NCBI RefSeq assembly: GCF_002234675.1
Contig: NC_019875.2
Location: 30,190,897 to 30,254,896 of the forward strand
DNA from: Oryzias latipes
Taxonomy: Eukaryota; Chordata; Actinopteri; Beloniformes; Adrianichthyidae
DNA: 64,000 nucleotides
Reading direction: 5' to 3'
Positions 27,647 to 53,400 of the stretch are shown here, piece by piece (the stretch's first letter is position 1; the number at the start of each line of letters is the position of its first letter). A model generated the notes under the pieces. It did no database searches. It was not told the DNA's origin and saw nothing but the letters and a program-made list of their open reading frames with translations. The position numbers and the translations under genes are program-made.

Positions 27647-30600
27647 CTAAAAGAAAATTACCTTCTCTGCTCCTTTGTCAAGGATCTCTGTGGGGAAGGG
27701 CGGGGGCCTGGGGGGAGGAGCTTCCGGGCTGTTGCGCCTCCTGTTCTGAGGAGATCTGGAGGGTCTGAAGGCGTCTGAGGAGCAAACAGCGTCACAAAAC
27801 ATCAGCAGGAGCCCCCAGAAGCTCTGGCCTCACGTCTAAACTGTGAGGGAAGTTCATTTCTGAGGACTGAACAAGTGAATAATAAAAAAACAAAACATTT
27901 GTCCTCAGTTTGCACATCTGGGACACAAGGGGGCGCTGCTGCACATCAGTCTTTGAACAGCAGGACCGTCAGATTTCTGTAGAGCTTCAATACCTTCCTC
28001 TGAGGCCCAAAGCGCTGTGCACACACCTTTTCCCATCTCTGACCAGAGGCTGACCGCTCTACCGCTATGCCACCATCACCGGTATTGACCTAAATACTGG
28101 ATCCATGTGTTTCCACACGGCGTCATCCCGACAAACGTTAACGAGTTTCTCTAAACGAGTTCCAGACTCAGCTCTGCATTACTACAGTCTGACTGCACTC
28201 TTCTGTGTGTGTTTGTGCATAAGTGTGTGTTGTGTGCTTCCTTTTGGTTTCATAAATGTTGCAGAAATGCTGTGTTTTTTGCGGAGCGGCGCCCTGGGGG
28301 GCCGTCCCTCCAGATCCTACCTGGGTTGAGGTTCCTCCTGGGACTGTTGCTCCTCTGAGCTCTCAGGCTGCCTCCCTCCTTCCCCGTCGTTCGGATGGGC
28401 AGGACCTCAGTGACGTCGATGGAAGCTGGAAGCAGACGAACCGTCAGAAACGGAACCACCTGACCGGGTTCTGCAGGGTTCTGGACGGCCGCAGACCCAA
28501 ACCTGCGCTCTGGGCTCTCTGGTGGGTTCTTTTCCCCTTGAAGCTCTTCTCCTTCCCTTTGGTGGCCAGCTTGGTGGGGATCTTCTGCTGGACCCCTGGG
28601 GGGTTCTGCACCTGGCTGGTGGTCTTGCTCGCATAGGGGGGGTTGTGCTGCTTGGAGGGACGGCTGCGCATGCTCTCGTTGCGTTGAGGAACCTTGGGGG
28701 GGGTGTCGTCAGGTCGAAGGGTCGCCTTTGGCCCTCCTCCGTTCACGCCGAGCGACGGATGAGAGGAGAGACCGGAGGGCTGCAAGGACAGAAGATCGGA
28801 CGCTGCTCCAGATTTCTTCATTGGTGGAAAAGGTTTCAGAATCTGTTTCCTCCGAACCCACCTGAGAGCCCAGAACCGGGTTCCTCGCCGCAGTCGCATC
28901 CTCATAATTGTGCTGTCCCCTCGACAACTTCTGCCTCAGTTTGTCCACACGCTCCCTCTCCTGCCCCAGCCGCCGGTGCTCCTTCTCCACGGAGCGCGTG
29001 GCCTCCCTCAGCCTCTCCAGGTCCTGCTGGTACGCCTCCTTCTGCCTCTCCAGCTGGCTCTTCTCCTCGCTCAGCGTCTCCTCCCGCCGTTTGCACTCCT
29101 CCTCCCTCTGCTGCAGCTGGGCCTCCAGGACCTCCACCCGCTTCATCTGCCGCTCGCGCTCCTTCTCCCATCGCTGCTGCTCCTCTCGATGCTGAGCCTG
29201 CAGCTTGTGCAAGCTGGCCAGGTCCTCCTTCTGCTTCTCCAAGGTCCTCTGCCGCTCCTTCTCCAGGAGCAGGTTGCCATGGTGACGGGGCTGCTTGATC
29301 TTCAGCTGAATGGCCTGCTGCAGCTCGATCCTGCTGTCCTGCTTGGCGATGACCGCCTGCAGAACAAAAGGTTCATTCCGAGGATGCCGTCGGATCCTGC
29401 GGGAGCCGAGCTTACGAGCCGGTCTTACCTTCAGGCTGTAGAGCGTCTTCACCAGCTTCATGACGACGTCACACATCTGCAGACACACACGGCTGTGAGC
29501 GCACACACAAACGGAAACGCACAAAACAAAGACCGAAAAACCGTACGTCTGTCCCGGAGTCGAAACCGGAGCTGGAGGCGCTCCTGTGCTTTGGGGGAGC
29601 GTCCACCTCTGCCTCAGCCTGGAATCGACACAGAAATGATATCTGAGGGTTCCAGAGGGGACCCGCAGCTGCAGATGGCGGTTTCTGCCTTACAGGGTCC
29701 TCCAGATCTGCAGACGCGTCTGCAGGAAGCGGCTGCTCTCCATGGTCCAGGTGAAGGTCCTCCGCCACGTCGACCGCATCTTCACCTGAGGACAGAAGCC
29801 CACCATCAGAGGAGGTCTTAGAGGATCGGCCCGGCTCCTCTTCACCTTTACCCCTCAGCTCCCTGGGCTGCTTGGAGCTCCGCGGCAGCCCCCCCTCTGC
29901 AGGAACGTTCGGGTCCATCAACTGCATGAAGAGCATGTTCTGCAGGTTCTCCACTTCAAACAGAGAAGACAACGTTCACAAAGGAGACCCTCAAAACGGA
30001 GCCGCCGCCGCTCGTTTCTGCTCACCTTCCTCAATGGCTCCGTTGAGGAGCCCCCCTCCCTGCAGGGCCTCCTTTGTGTCGCCGTGCAGGAGCAGAGACG
30101 TGTGGGGGGGTTTCTGGGCCGCCAGGTTCTCGTAGAGCGCGGCAGAGTCCTTCAGCTTCCCGGTCAGACACTCCACGATCTGCCTGTCCCACTTCTGGAG
30201 TTGATCTTGGAGCAGCAGAGGGTGGAGCAGCGTCAGCGGCGTCCGTCACGCTCGCAGCTTCACGCCGAAGCTCGCCACCGGCTTACCTTGGAATTGCTGC
30301 AATGGTCTGATCTGCTCCTTGTACAGCTCCTCCTCCTGCTGACTGAACACCAGACGGTCAGACGCTGAACCCGTGCAGAAGGGGCGGGTCTCTGAAAGGC
30401 CGCGCTCACCTGTCCACGGCTTGTCTGATGAGCGCCATCCAGCGGAGACACTCGTCCTTGGAGCTGCTGTGGAGCTCGTACATCTCCGGCATGGCGGAGG
30501 CGCTGACGTAGATCAGGTACATGGCCTTCTCCTCCATGGCCACCTCCCTGACTATCAGCCTCTGCAGAGGAATCACCTGCACTCGGTTTTCCTGCAGAAG

Positions 30601-33201
30601 TCCCGGGGAAACGGAATGAATGCGCCCATCTTCCTCATCGTCATCGTCAGAGCATCTTCTTTTGATTCTTTCCACCAGGACTCACCATGGAGGCGAACAC
30701 CAGCTTCTGCTCCTTCTCCTGCAGGAGGAGCAGCATGTCCGACAGCAGCACGGCCAGGACTTCTGCAGGGCGACAGAGAAGCCACGCCCACACTCATTTT
30801 TGTCCCTGCACTTATTGGCTATGCCCAAATTCCCTCCCTACTGCGGTTCAGACCATGGCCACCGTTGCCACGCCGTGGATTTGCTCAAGTAAAAAAACGA
30901 ACAAACAGGAACATTTGACAAAGATCATTTATGAATCCACTGTGTTCCGGATGCAGAGACTTCTGGGAGATTTCTAGGGCTCTGGATTCAGACGACTCCG
31001 CAAAATGGCGAACGCTCCAGACAGGGCGCCAAGGAATTTGGACACAACCAACTTTTTGGATTTTCTGAAGATTTCCCACGATGCATTGCGCCTCTTTCAC
31101 CAGCCTTTCCCCCTTTACCGATCTATTTCTGGAGTTTTTGTGCGGCCGCTTTCTGCAGAAACTTCTCGGTGTGTTTACCGCTTCCATCAAACGCGGAGGG
31201 AAAGACGGAGGAGAAGACAACCCAGCGGGACTCCCACCTTTCTGCTTCCCAGACCACTTCCAGGTGAGCGTCCCCTCGTGGAGCAGCGAGCAGCTGCCCT
31301 GGATCAGGTCCTCCCTGCGGAACGGGCAGGGCTCTTTGGGTCGGCTCTGCGGCCGGCCCTCCAGACGGTGGCCGATGTCCCTCAGACGGGCCGTCTTCAT
31401 GTATTCGCAGACGTTGGTGTCCACCTGGGAGATGGCGTCTTTGATCAGCCCCAGACCTTTCTGCAGGCTCCTGTGCTCCTCCGTGTCGGCTGTGGGGGTC
31501 GGTCAATAACCGTCTGAGTGACGTCGGTTTGAATCCCGGATCCATCAGCAGGTCAAAGCAAACGTCAAACAGAAGCTTCTCACCTCCGGTGTTCTGGAGG
31601 ATCCGCTCCACCAGGACGGGATACTTGGTGATGCGCTGGGCCACCAGCAGAAAACACTCGGGGAGTCCCAACCGCCGCACCAGGGGCAGCTGGTCGATTC
31701 TCTGCGGGAGGGAGGACGGAGCACGTTGACGTCTTCACTGCTGTGGACGTGGCAGCAGAAACGTGTCGGCGCTCTTACTTTGACGAGGATGTGCAGCTTC
31801 CTGTTGACCTGCATCTGCTCTTTGAAGAAGCTGAGAGCTTCAGACTGATGGCTGCAGAAGTGGCTGTAGCTGTGAATCACATGTTCCCCCGCCAGATCTG
31901 AAAACTGACAGGAAAGCAGGCGGTTAACCGTCTGCAGGTGGACCCGAACCGGGTCGCCCACGCCCCCAAAGCCGTAGGAGACGCTTCACGTCGTCTTTGT
32001 CGGAAACGACCAACACGAGCGGTAGCGGATGTTCAAAGGGAGGAGAGGAGGCCGCCATCTTCACTCCCTAGGACAGCCAATCAGTGCGAGCTGCGTTAAG
32101 GGGAGTTTTCCCAGCAGGCAGCGGGTCGCTCTAAAAGCGCCTTAGATTTCCCGCCGCTCAGGTCTGCAGGGAAACTGTAAATAAAAAAAATGGGCGGGTC
32201 ACGTCCCGCACTGAACCACAGGAACGGTTCTGCTGCAGAACTCACTGATAAGACAAACGGAGCAGCGACCACACGCTTCTTCAGTCTGAGCTGGAATCAG
32301 AGGAACCGCTCAGATCCAGAGAACCGGACATTCAGGAGCCGGGAAGCAGCCACAGAAGCGTGTCAAACTAGACACCCTCCTCCTCAGGGGGAGGAGCCGA
32401 AACAGGCGTTACCTGGGAGATGAGGATGCTGGCCAGCTGCGCCACGCTGATGACCGCCTGTCCCTCCTGCAGACTCCGGCTCTGGAGCTCCTTCAGGGAC
32501 AGGAGGAAGAGCTGGTGGAGGCCGAGCAGAGACTCCACGGCGGGGAAGAGGCGCTCCAGGTGGGGGTCGTCCATCTGGAGCGCCTGCCTCAGCTCGTGCA
32601 TGTAGACGTGGAAGATGATTTTCAGCGTGCGAACCAGGTTCATCTCCGTCTGGATCAGCTCTACCGGAAAAATGCAGAAAAAGGTTTCAGTAAAAGACGA
32701 GACAGTGTCTCTCTGCAGAGAAACGGGTCTGAACGCACCATAGATAACGTCCTGCCTCTTCACGGCCTCCTTGCTCAGCCTCTCCAGAACGTTCTGGTCC
32801 ACGGTGAGGCTCCAGGACTCCGCCTCCAAGTTCTGGGCGTCAGACTCCAGACCTTTTTGCAGCATCGCATAGTGATGCTCTGCAGGGCAGCAGACGCTTT
32901 CAGTTTTCTTCTGAGTTTCACGGCTTCAATGACGATGGAAACAGCTGATGGTTTCATTACCCAGCATGCTCGTCGATAGACGAGCATGCTGGGTAATGAA
33001 ACCATCAGCTGTTTCCATCAAAGCTATGAAGGTCTCGTTTGGAAAAGGTTAGCCTGGCCTGACCAGCCGCTCACCTTCAAAGTTGATGGACTCTGCAAAA
33101 CCCAGAGACTGGGCGTCCTCGGGGGGGGGTCTGAAGCGGCTGTCGGGATTATCCATGTGTTCCGATCCGTGCAGGACCAAGTCGGGATTAAAAAATGTGG
33201 T
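27647..33201 (-). CDS. arhgef18: Rho guanine nucleotide exchange factor 18 (p114RhoGEF), 5' end not identified
   Basis: Dbl-family exchange factor; the mammalian protein activates RhoA at cell junctions. Seventeen exons read in phase on the minus strand for 963 codons plus stop: 33201-33075, 32879-32739, 32660-32413, 31904-31779, 31701-31584, 31489-31238, 30762-30686, 30591-30410, 30342-30287, 30205-30026, 29953-29694, 29618-29547, 29476-29429, 29356-28862, 28779-28503, 28425-28321, 27774-27647. DH domain at about 80-285 ([28 protein letters not shown]), PH domain at about 300-425 ([16 protein letters not shown]), long Glu/Arg-rich coiled coil at about 630-775. The tail QKIPTKLA and the terminal VIFF match ARHGEF18 as I recall it, rather than ARHGEF2 or AKAP13. 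The first listed exon is open from its acceptor and contains an ATG at 33156; upstream exons probably exist but were not recognised. Donors at 29546 (GTACGG) and 28502 (GTTTGG) are weak but keep phase. Confidence 0.92.
27965..28075 (-). repeat. Dispersed fish repeat fragment (ARHGEF18 last intron)
   Basis: The words CCAAAGCGCTGTGCACAC and CTCTACCGCTATGCCACC are typical of a very common teleost interspersed repeat. This is recognition from general familiarity; boundaries and family are uncertain. It sits between the last two coding exons of ARHGEF18. Confidence 0.35.
32934..33019. repeat. Perfect inverted repeat: 41-bp arms, 4-base loop
   Basis: The left arm 32934-32974 is the exact reverse complement of the right arm 32979-33019, with loop GATA between. 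All 41 positions pair. It lies in the intron between the first two recognised ARHGEF18 exons (32880-33074). Perfect arms imply a recent origin, an assembly foldback, or a selected hairpin. Translation of either arm gives no recognised peptide. Confidence 0.95.
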
Positions 33202-33891
33202 CTGAAGGCAGAAGTTTCTGCTCCTCCAGAAGGAAAAACCAAGAAACCAGACGAGAGGAACATCAAACCTCGCCTTCCTATCAGGGGAAGGTTAAGGGGC
33301 GGAGCTCTGTGTGGGGGCGGCGGTCATGCCTGATGTACTGAACCGGGCAGGAGGGCCATCGGGGGTCTGAGGACGCACACTCTGCACAGAGACCAACAAA
33401 GAAAAAAAACGTCACACAATCCAAACGTCGGACTGCAGAGAGGAACCCTGGAGACGCCACAGGAGGATTCCTGTAGTCAGAGTATTTTTTAGTCATTTAT
33501 TTATTTAGACTTTTATTTGTTTTAGTATTTTGCTGCTGTTATTTGCTGCGACCCAAAATAAAAACAAAAATCAAGGCGTCACGGTAACTTTAACCCTGAA
33601 GAACACGAGGAATAAGACGTCCTTCTTTCATTTAATTTGACTAAAAATGTGATTAATACTTTAGAGTAGCAGAAATTAACAGCATTATATAATAATAATA
33701 AATAAAATCGAAAAAAATTAAAGAACCTTTACGTAAAAACAAAAACTGGGTAAATTGACCTTTGACCCTGTGGGTCTCCAGGGTTGATTTACATTTAGTT
33801 ACATTTTGTTTAAAATAAGAAAATAGAAAACGACCTTTCAAAACAATGAATAGAAATTATTTTAACATAAAACATCTGATTTGTGTGTGCT

Positions 33892-33914
33892 GGGGGGGGG
33901 GGGGGGGGGGGGGG
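33892..33914. repeat. Homopolymer G run, 23 bases
   Basis: Uninterrupted G tract between INSR and ARHGEF18. It could form a G-quadruplex. Length is likely variable and prone to sequencing error. Confidence 0.9.
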
Positions 33915-34797
33915 TGTCACGTTCCTACAGTCAAAGTCGCTCCGTCTGCTTCCTGTTAATCATTCATCCCGTCAGGTTTCATGTTTGAACACGAGGATCG
34001 TTGTTTGGATGGAAAAGGCGGTTTTTCCACCAGTAAAACCAGAACAGAGAAGAACCTGAGCGGCCCGACCCGCTTCTGTCTGCTGCCAGGACGTGTTTGT
34101 CTAACCTCGCTCACGGACAGAGAGGACGCGGTTTCACTGCGATTCCTTTCAGGTGACAACATCTGTTTCCCATGTGAGGCGTTTCCATCAGATTCCTGTT
34201 CAAATATTCCTCTCATTTGGAGAAACCACCTGCAGCCGCTGCCTTTTAGTTCTCGGTAAAACCAGTGTTTTTTTTGGACACAGATGTTTTGCAGATAAAA
34301 ATCTGTTCAGCAGAGATGAACAGATTCATCACGAAAACAGTTTTATCTACAAAACAAAGTCTGCTGACTCATCGTTTTCAGAGAGAAGGTAACCTTGGAG
34401 ACGGAGGAACGTCCGGCTGCGCAGCTGCAGGCGGGGAACTGGTTTGTGGGAGCGTCTCAGAGCTGGGGAGGAAAAACACGAGGACCTCTGTCACCTGTGC
34501 AGGTAACTCTGAGGCATCAGGGCCGCGTGCAGCTTCTGCCCCAAACGCCACTGTGGAGAGAGCAGAAAACTTTATTGATCCGAGTGGATGGAAACAGGAA
34601 GTGGGCAGAATCGACCGAACGGAGCAGAGAAGCTGCTGATGCTCACGCCTCAGAGCTGAGGAGCATCAGCTCAGCAGCCGCAGCTGCAGACGGCAGCCGC
34701 AGTCGCAGACACACCTGCAGCAGCAGAGCCGCCCACCTGCAGGCGATGGCGAGTTCATCTGAGACTTTAGTTGAGACCTCAGGGGCATGTAGATCAA

Positions 34798-34850
34798 CCC
34801 CCCCCCCCCCCCCACACACACACACGTATATAAGGGGGGGGGGGCGCTGA
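34798..34850. repeat. Compound simple repeat: C run, CA repeat, then G run
   Basis: About 17 C residues, then a short CA tract, then TATATAAG and ten G. The C run and G run are complementary and could pair. No gene is linked to it. Confidence 0.85.
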
Positions 34851-36062
34851 TTTAACGTCCTGAAAGTGTTTAGAATAAAAGTTCAACCCCCTCACATCAG
34901 AGGGAAAGAAAAAAAATCAGAAATCCTCCCTGAACTTCTCTCTAAGCGCGTGCGTGTGGTTTCCTGCAGCCACACCTCAAACGCGTCACGCGCACGTGGG
35001 TGGAGGAGCCGCGAGACAAAAACAAGACCGGCAGGTCCGCCGAGTTTTCCAGCGGATCCACAGGTAAAACCGCAGCTTCTGCTGGGGGGGGGCAGGTTCT
35101 CCTGCTGGTCGTCAAGGCAACGGCGGCGAACAGCTGACAGCCCCCCCGCGGACACGACCACAGGTAAGTCTTAAAATTGCGGTTGTGTCGGAAACGCCCG
35201 CGCGCACCTTCATGAGTCTGCACGTGCGCTTATTCCTCTGAATCACCTGTCAGAGAATCCAGGTGATTCAGGAAGATCCGAAGCAAATCAAAGCAGCCAA
35301 ACGGATCAGAACCGAGGAGATCCGGCAGAAGGTGATCAGAACCGGTTAGGTTTTCTTCACCTGCAGAACAGAAGCGCGTCATCCAGACGGCAGAACCTCC
35401 ACGTCACGTGCCGCAGGTGAAGGCGGATTCCACAGGTGTTTCTTTCACCTGAACCTGAGCATCGCTGCACAAATGTGCCCGTTGCGGTGGCGCGCGTGCG
35501 CTCCCCCGCGGGTGCGAGCACCTGTCAGGTGTCTAATGACCCGAACGCGCCGGTGAAACGCGGAGATTCCCGGACAGGGACCTTTCCGTTTCAGGTCAGC
35601 TGTTCCCGGTAAAGACTTCACCTTCACGGACTGAAGAGGCTTCCCTTCCAGGCGGAGGAGAACCGACGGACGGAGGAACAAGTGCGAGAAAAGAGGAGGA
35701 GAAAAGGAGGACAGGAAGAAAAACACGGAGGCGGCGTTTAAAGAGAAATCCAGTGACCCTCCTTCCCTCTAAGCATTCTGGGAAAAAAACACTCCATTCG
35801 TTGGAAGCAAAACAAAAATCTCAAACTCCTCAAAAGTCACTTTTGTTTCTAAACCAGAAGAAAAAATGGTTTTATTGTTTTTAAACGAGATTTAAAAAAT
35901 AAACTTGGAAAACTGATTTAATCCACGAAACCAGTAAACTAACCAAAGTAAACCTTAATCAGCTCACCTGTCCTGACCCCATCATTCACGTCTGAAGACC
36001 CTCAGCAAGAAGTAGTCTGAGTACCACAACTATAATCAGTAAACTTGAACTTTATATTTTTA

Positions 36063-36272
36063 CATGGGAGCCGTCCGTCCGTGAAACCAGGGTTCGAATC
36101 CGGGCTGCTCCCTGTTCCCTTCTGTGCCGGTCCCAAGCCCGGATACATTGAGAGGGTTGTGTCAGGAAGGGCATCCGGCGTAAAACATTGCCAAGTTAAC
36201 CATACGACGACTCCTCGAAAGAGAGGTTGTTTCGCTGTGGCGACCCCTGATGGGAAAAGCTGAAAGAGACCG
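36063..36272 (+). mobile_element. tRNA-derived SINE-like element with RTE-style tail
   Basis: A B-box-like word, GGGTTCGAATCCGGG, near 36090 is followed by a GTGCCGGTCCCAAGCCCGG body and a tail containing GTGGCGACCCCTGATGGG and AAAAGCTGAAAGA. This body and tail are familiar from fish SINE/RTE-type repeats. A second diverged copy of the body is at 11577-11645. The A box is not clear, so the head is truncated or degenerate. Confidence 0.5.
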
Positions 36273-37677
36273 ACTTGAACTTTTTATATACCATTTAAAT
36301 AAATGTTCCACTTTATTCTGAAGTAGTATTCCGGTTACTTCCTTCACGCACCAACTTACTATACTTATACTCAAGTTTACTTCAAGTGTAGTACTTTTTG
36401 CTTTGAGCTGCTTTGACTTTTGTGGACTTTGAATGAACCAAAAGGTGAAATGAAAGTGAAAAGTCCTGACAGACGTGACTAGAGAGCAGATCACGAGACT
36501 CCGCCCACCACCAATCAGTGACCTTACCTGGCTCCAGCTGTTAATCAACACTAAATACTTGCTGGAAAATGTTCCTCGGTGAAAGTGTTGACCGGTCACC
36601 ATGGTAACCCCGGAGGTAAAAACCTCAAACCCTGCTGTGCTGCAGCAAACGAGCAGGACTCTGCTTCCTTTCTCTGTCCTGGTTCTGGTTCTGGTCCGGG
36701 TGAGCGACGGCGTGCAGGCTCCCGGACCCGCCGCCTCCTGACCTTCCTGCGGTAACGCCTACGGCGGCGTGAAGGAGAGTCCGCTCACAGACGCATCGTT
36801 TACAGCACAAGTTTAATTGATCTGATGGTGACACATCTGCAGCTGAAGGCGCCACACACACCGTCCACGCCCACATCCAGGTGTGGGCGGGGCAAAAAGA
36901 ACAAGTGCTGATGGTTGATGACAGAGTCCAACAAAAAAAAAAAAAGCTAATTAGTCCCATTTCTGCATTAGAAAAAAAACAAACATAAGAGAATAACATT
37001 TAAAAGCTTTTTCTAAGCAGGAATACCTACAGAATGACGACAACTATGTACAAAAACATCATGTTTGCATCATATATATATTTATCTTTTTATATCCTCT
37101 AAAACCTCTAAATTAGACCAACAGCTCAGGTCAATCTGATGATGACAGCACTTTAAATATCCTTCAGCTGTGAATATGAAAACAGAGGAAAACCAGAATC
37201 TGTAAATAAATAAAAACAAGCCAACGGGGGTTTGAGTCCACTGCAGTGGGGAGGTCAGCCGCTGCCCCACCGGATCAGCAGGACCCCGGACAGTCCAAAC
37301 ACAGACGGAGGCCACAGACAGAAGAGAAGGGCACTTTTTCCTTGTAGGGCAGACGCTACTGCTGGGTAAAACCTGACGGGCCGGGTGGCGAGATGGCGGC
37401 CTGGGCTGGAGGGAGGGGGCGGGGTTTAGCAGCTTTCTTGTTTGTCAAGAGTTTGTTTCACAGTTGAATTTAAAAATCCACTCAGACGAGCGGAAACTTG
37501 GCATTTTTCTGTACGGTTCCCGAGCTACGATCCAGAAAACGGATTCGTCCGTGGAGACGGCGGCGCGGCCCTGGGGGGGTGGGGGGGTTCTCGCTGTAGT
37601 GCGTTTGTGGCATCTGGAGACAGAAAGAAGGTCCTGAGATATGTGAGGTGAGTGATGAAGAGCGGTCCGCCGGCGCG

Positions 37678-50410
<12,733 letters not shown>

Positions 50411-50902
50411 CTGCAGGAGGAACAGGGAGGAGCCGTTAGGGAGGAGCAGATGAACCAGAAGGCCGCAGGAGGAGGTCACTCAGAAATAAACTTCTATTGA
50501 AATGACAAATATTCACCAATTAACTAAATGAACACGGACAGCTGGTCCAAAGCTGGAGCACAAAGGGCCGACAGATGGCTCTGTGAGACGGGACAAACCC
50601 AAAACCGGGTTCAGGACGGGACGCATTACCAAGGGGAAACACTGGACCCGGTTCTGGGTTTGAGGTTCAGAGGAACAGAACTGGATAAAACCAGGAACGA
50701 CGGTTCATGAAGGTCCAGGAGGGACTGATGGGTTTCCTGGACATCACACACGTGAACTTTTACTGACTGTCAATTCATTTTATTAAATCAAGTGAATTCC
50801 TTTTGTTGAAAGCAGAAGGAAATAACGTCACATGACGGGGAAAAGCCGGTCCCGCTCCGATCAGCTGCTGTAAGAATGTAAGAACAGGAAGGTCTGTCGT
50901 CT

Positions 50903-51070
50903 TCTAGGACATAGTTTCTGCAGAGCAGCAGGAGGTCTTTAGAAATTCACCTCTGAATTTAGGGCAGGACTGTTGGCGCAGAGCAACCCCGCCCCCCTTA
51001 CCCTCCGTGTTGCTGAGAGCTCTCTCTTTGAGCGGAGCAGGAAGCTTATGGCCCCGCCCAACGTAGTTTT
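50903..51070 (+). repeat. Dispersed repeat, copy A
   Basis: It begins ACATAGTTTCTGCAGAGCAG and continues with GCAACCCCGCC and GAGAGCTCTC words, matching copy B at 63118 in order. It is a GC-rich interspersed family of unknown class. Confidence 0.6.
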
Positions 51071-53400
51071 TTGCACCACAAATCCTAAAGCAACAAGTTG
51101 CTGGAAGTTCAGTCACTACTGTCAGGTTTAGATGTATAACAAATCTAAAAGGGGCGGGGCCTGTCCACACACTCAAATGTTACACACGTACCTTTTGACT
51201 ATGCAAATTTAAAGAATTTATGCAATTTAAGTTTAATTTTCTTTCTGCGTGTCCATCATCAGAAGAAGGCCACATGAAGACGTTAAAAACAGCGTTTTTG
51301 ATCAGACTTTGATGCTTCGGGGTCGTCTCGGTGGGGTCCGTTTAAACGAGGGAACATGAAGGTTGGATGAATGGAGGAGTTCAGAGGAGTAAACGCAGCC
51401 GACTCAGGAAGGATTATCCTCCATGACGGCTGGATTAAAGCCAGCGTGGGGTTTAATGAGTGGTAATGGTTGTAAACAGGTTCAGGTGAAGATCTGCTGG
51501 GTTTCAGGAGATAACAGCGTCAGCGTGGAGGAGCGGGAGGTGAAAGTGAGCTTCCCGTCATGTAGTAATCAATCAGGCGAACGCCACGGCGCTGCTGCTC
51601 TTTCTGAGGTGAGCGTGAAAGGAAGGAGATCAGGAAGGGCAGAAGCAACGTGAGACTGCAGGGAGCATTTCTGCCAAAACGGTGACATAACCACCGCTCC
51701 TCTACATCGGCCGTCTTTCTCCACAAGAAGACAAAATGTTCAAGTCCTGACAAACTCCAACCGCCTCTTTTGGCTCTTGTCAGTAAGCCGTTCTGTGCTG
51801 TTTACAAAGCTCTGTGGCAGTGGAAAGAACAAAACGCCGCCGTTTCCCCGGTGACTCCGGATCCGGATCCATGTCTCAGCACAGCTCCTGCAGCAGATCC
51901 TCCCTCAGCCTCAGCCAATGCCTCGCTCTGTTGTTGGAGCCCGCCATTCAAAGCCGCCTCTCCCATTTCCAAGGAAGAGATTAACCCTTTGGCTCCTCCA
52001 GAACCAGCAGCTTCTCCTCCTCCACCACCTCCTCGCTCATGCAAGTCAGCAGCTTTTCACAGGTTTGTGCAGAAACGGGTTGAACAAGAGGCCGTCCTCC
52101 TGAGAGGAAGAAGACCGATCCTGAGGAAACGCCAAAGACCACCGCGGCCTCTGAAGCCGCTCAACAAAACCCTTAAAGGCTGAACATTTACAGGAAAGTA
52201 GTCCCAGTGTCCCTCCTTTTTGTGTTTGGGTCAGTGGCGTTTGGAAACGCCCACAAAGAAACGCCGGACTCAGTCGGATCATCAGAGCGACTTTGGATCA
52301 GAACTTCAGACACGAGCAAAAGTTTGAGAAGAACAGTTCCGTTTTGTAATTTAGTGAAGCAAAAATGAATTTTCATCCATTTCCTTCTTCACTTCTTGAA
52401 TCCGGATCTTGTTACTAAAGCAGTGTTTGCTTTTGGTTCACTGAAGATGAAATGTGGCAGTCAGAGCTTCAAACATGAGTAAATACAGGTTGAAGAACAT
52501 TTTTGGAGCTGACGCTTGGAGTTCCTGCAGAAATCCACCAGTTTTTCCATCTCTGAGGTTTTATATATTTAACGAATCCAATAAAAAAAAGTCGTCGCTT
52601 CAAAGACCGACTCCAATCAAAACGGTGTTTTGGGTGTTTTTAACGTATTCTTGTAGATTTTTTCCTGAAGAAAATGAAGATTAAAATGTCTGAGTATTTC
52701 ATTTTTTCAAATTTTTGGGAAATAGATCAGAAAATGATCAGAATGGGATTTTAAATGCAATAAAGCTTTATTTTGACCCCAAAATCATTACAGTTGAACG
52801 GATTTAGTCATGTTTACTGGTTTGGGAACATTACTGCCTCTGGACTCTGAACAGAATCCTCTTCAAGAATCCCAAAGGACTTTATGTCAACGATGAACGC
52901 CGTCAGAAACTGGAGCCAAACCAAACGTTTGAAGGAAACTCCTTCATTGAAACATGCAAATGTACAGAAATACAAAAAATGTCCCTTAAGAGAGAGGGAT
53001 CAATGTTCTCTTAATAAACTCCACATTCACACAAGAAATAAAAGAAACTGATTGACTTTTCCAAACAAAAATAGATTTCTGTTCAATTTTGAAGCTAACA
53101 TTTATCATTTTTGTCTTCCAGACTACAGCAATGCAAATGTATAGAGGTCATTTCTAAACCTGAACATCTCCCAGCCCCTGCATCCTCCTGAATGAACTCG
53201 CTCTGGTCTCTACAGAGGACATTTGGGGCTTTTCAACCCAACCAAATGTCGGTCAAGGTTCTCATTCGTCCTGGTGACGTCTTCAAGTTGAGTCACGGCA
53301 TCTGGACTTAAGATCTTTGAAACTTTTCAACGAAGAAGATCCAGAGTCCAGCAGCCACACATCTGTTAAGATGGAAGGTGATGAGGCTGGAACCTGTAGA

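Larger units (their letters stand above)
33202..37677. other. Spacer between INSR stop and the first recognised ARHGEF18 exon
   Basis: Both flanking genes run leftward, so this 4.5 kb should contain the INSR 3' UTR and perhaps ARHGEF18 upstream exons and promoter. No frame here could be tied to ARHGEF18. A possible INSR polyadenylation signal (ATTAAA, minus) lies near 36811-36816. Also present are a 23-base G run (33892-33914), a C/CA/G-rich simple tract (34798-34850) and a SINE-like repeat (36063-36272). Confidence 0.4.

Noticed and set aside
28522-29821. Long plus-strand frames across the ARHGEF18 coiled coil
   Set aside because: They are antisense shadows of the Glu/Lys-rich coding exon, which reads as Leu/Ser-rich on the other strand.
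27647-33201. ARHGEF2, ARHGEF28 or AKAP13 as the identity of the RhoGEF
   Set aside because: The tail peptides QKIPTKLA and the terminal VIFF fit ARHGEF18. No zinc finger or AKAP region is seen, though N-terminal parts are missing.
51770-52183. Pro/Ala-rich plus-strand frame of 137 codons
   Set aside because: No splice context, no recognised peptide, and it lies inside the INSR intron on the opposite strand.
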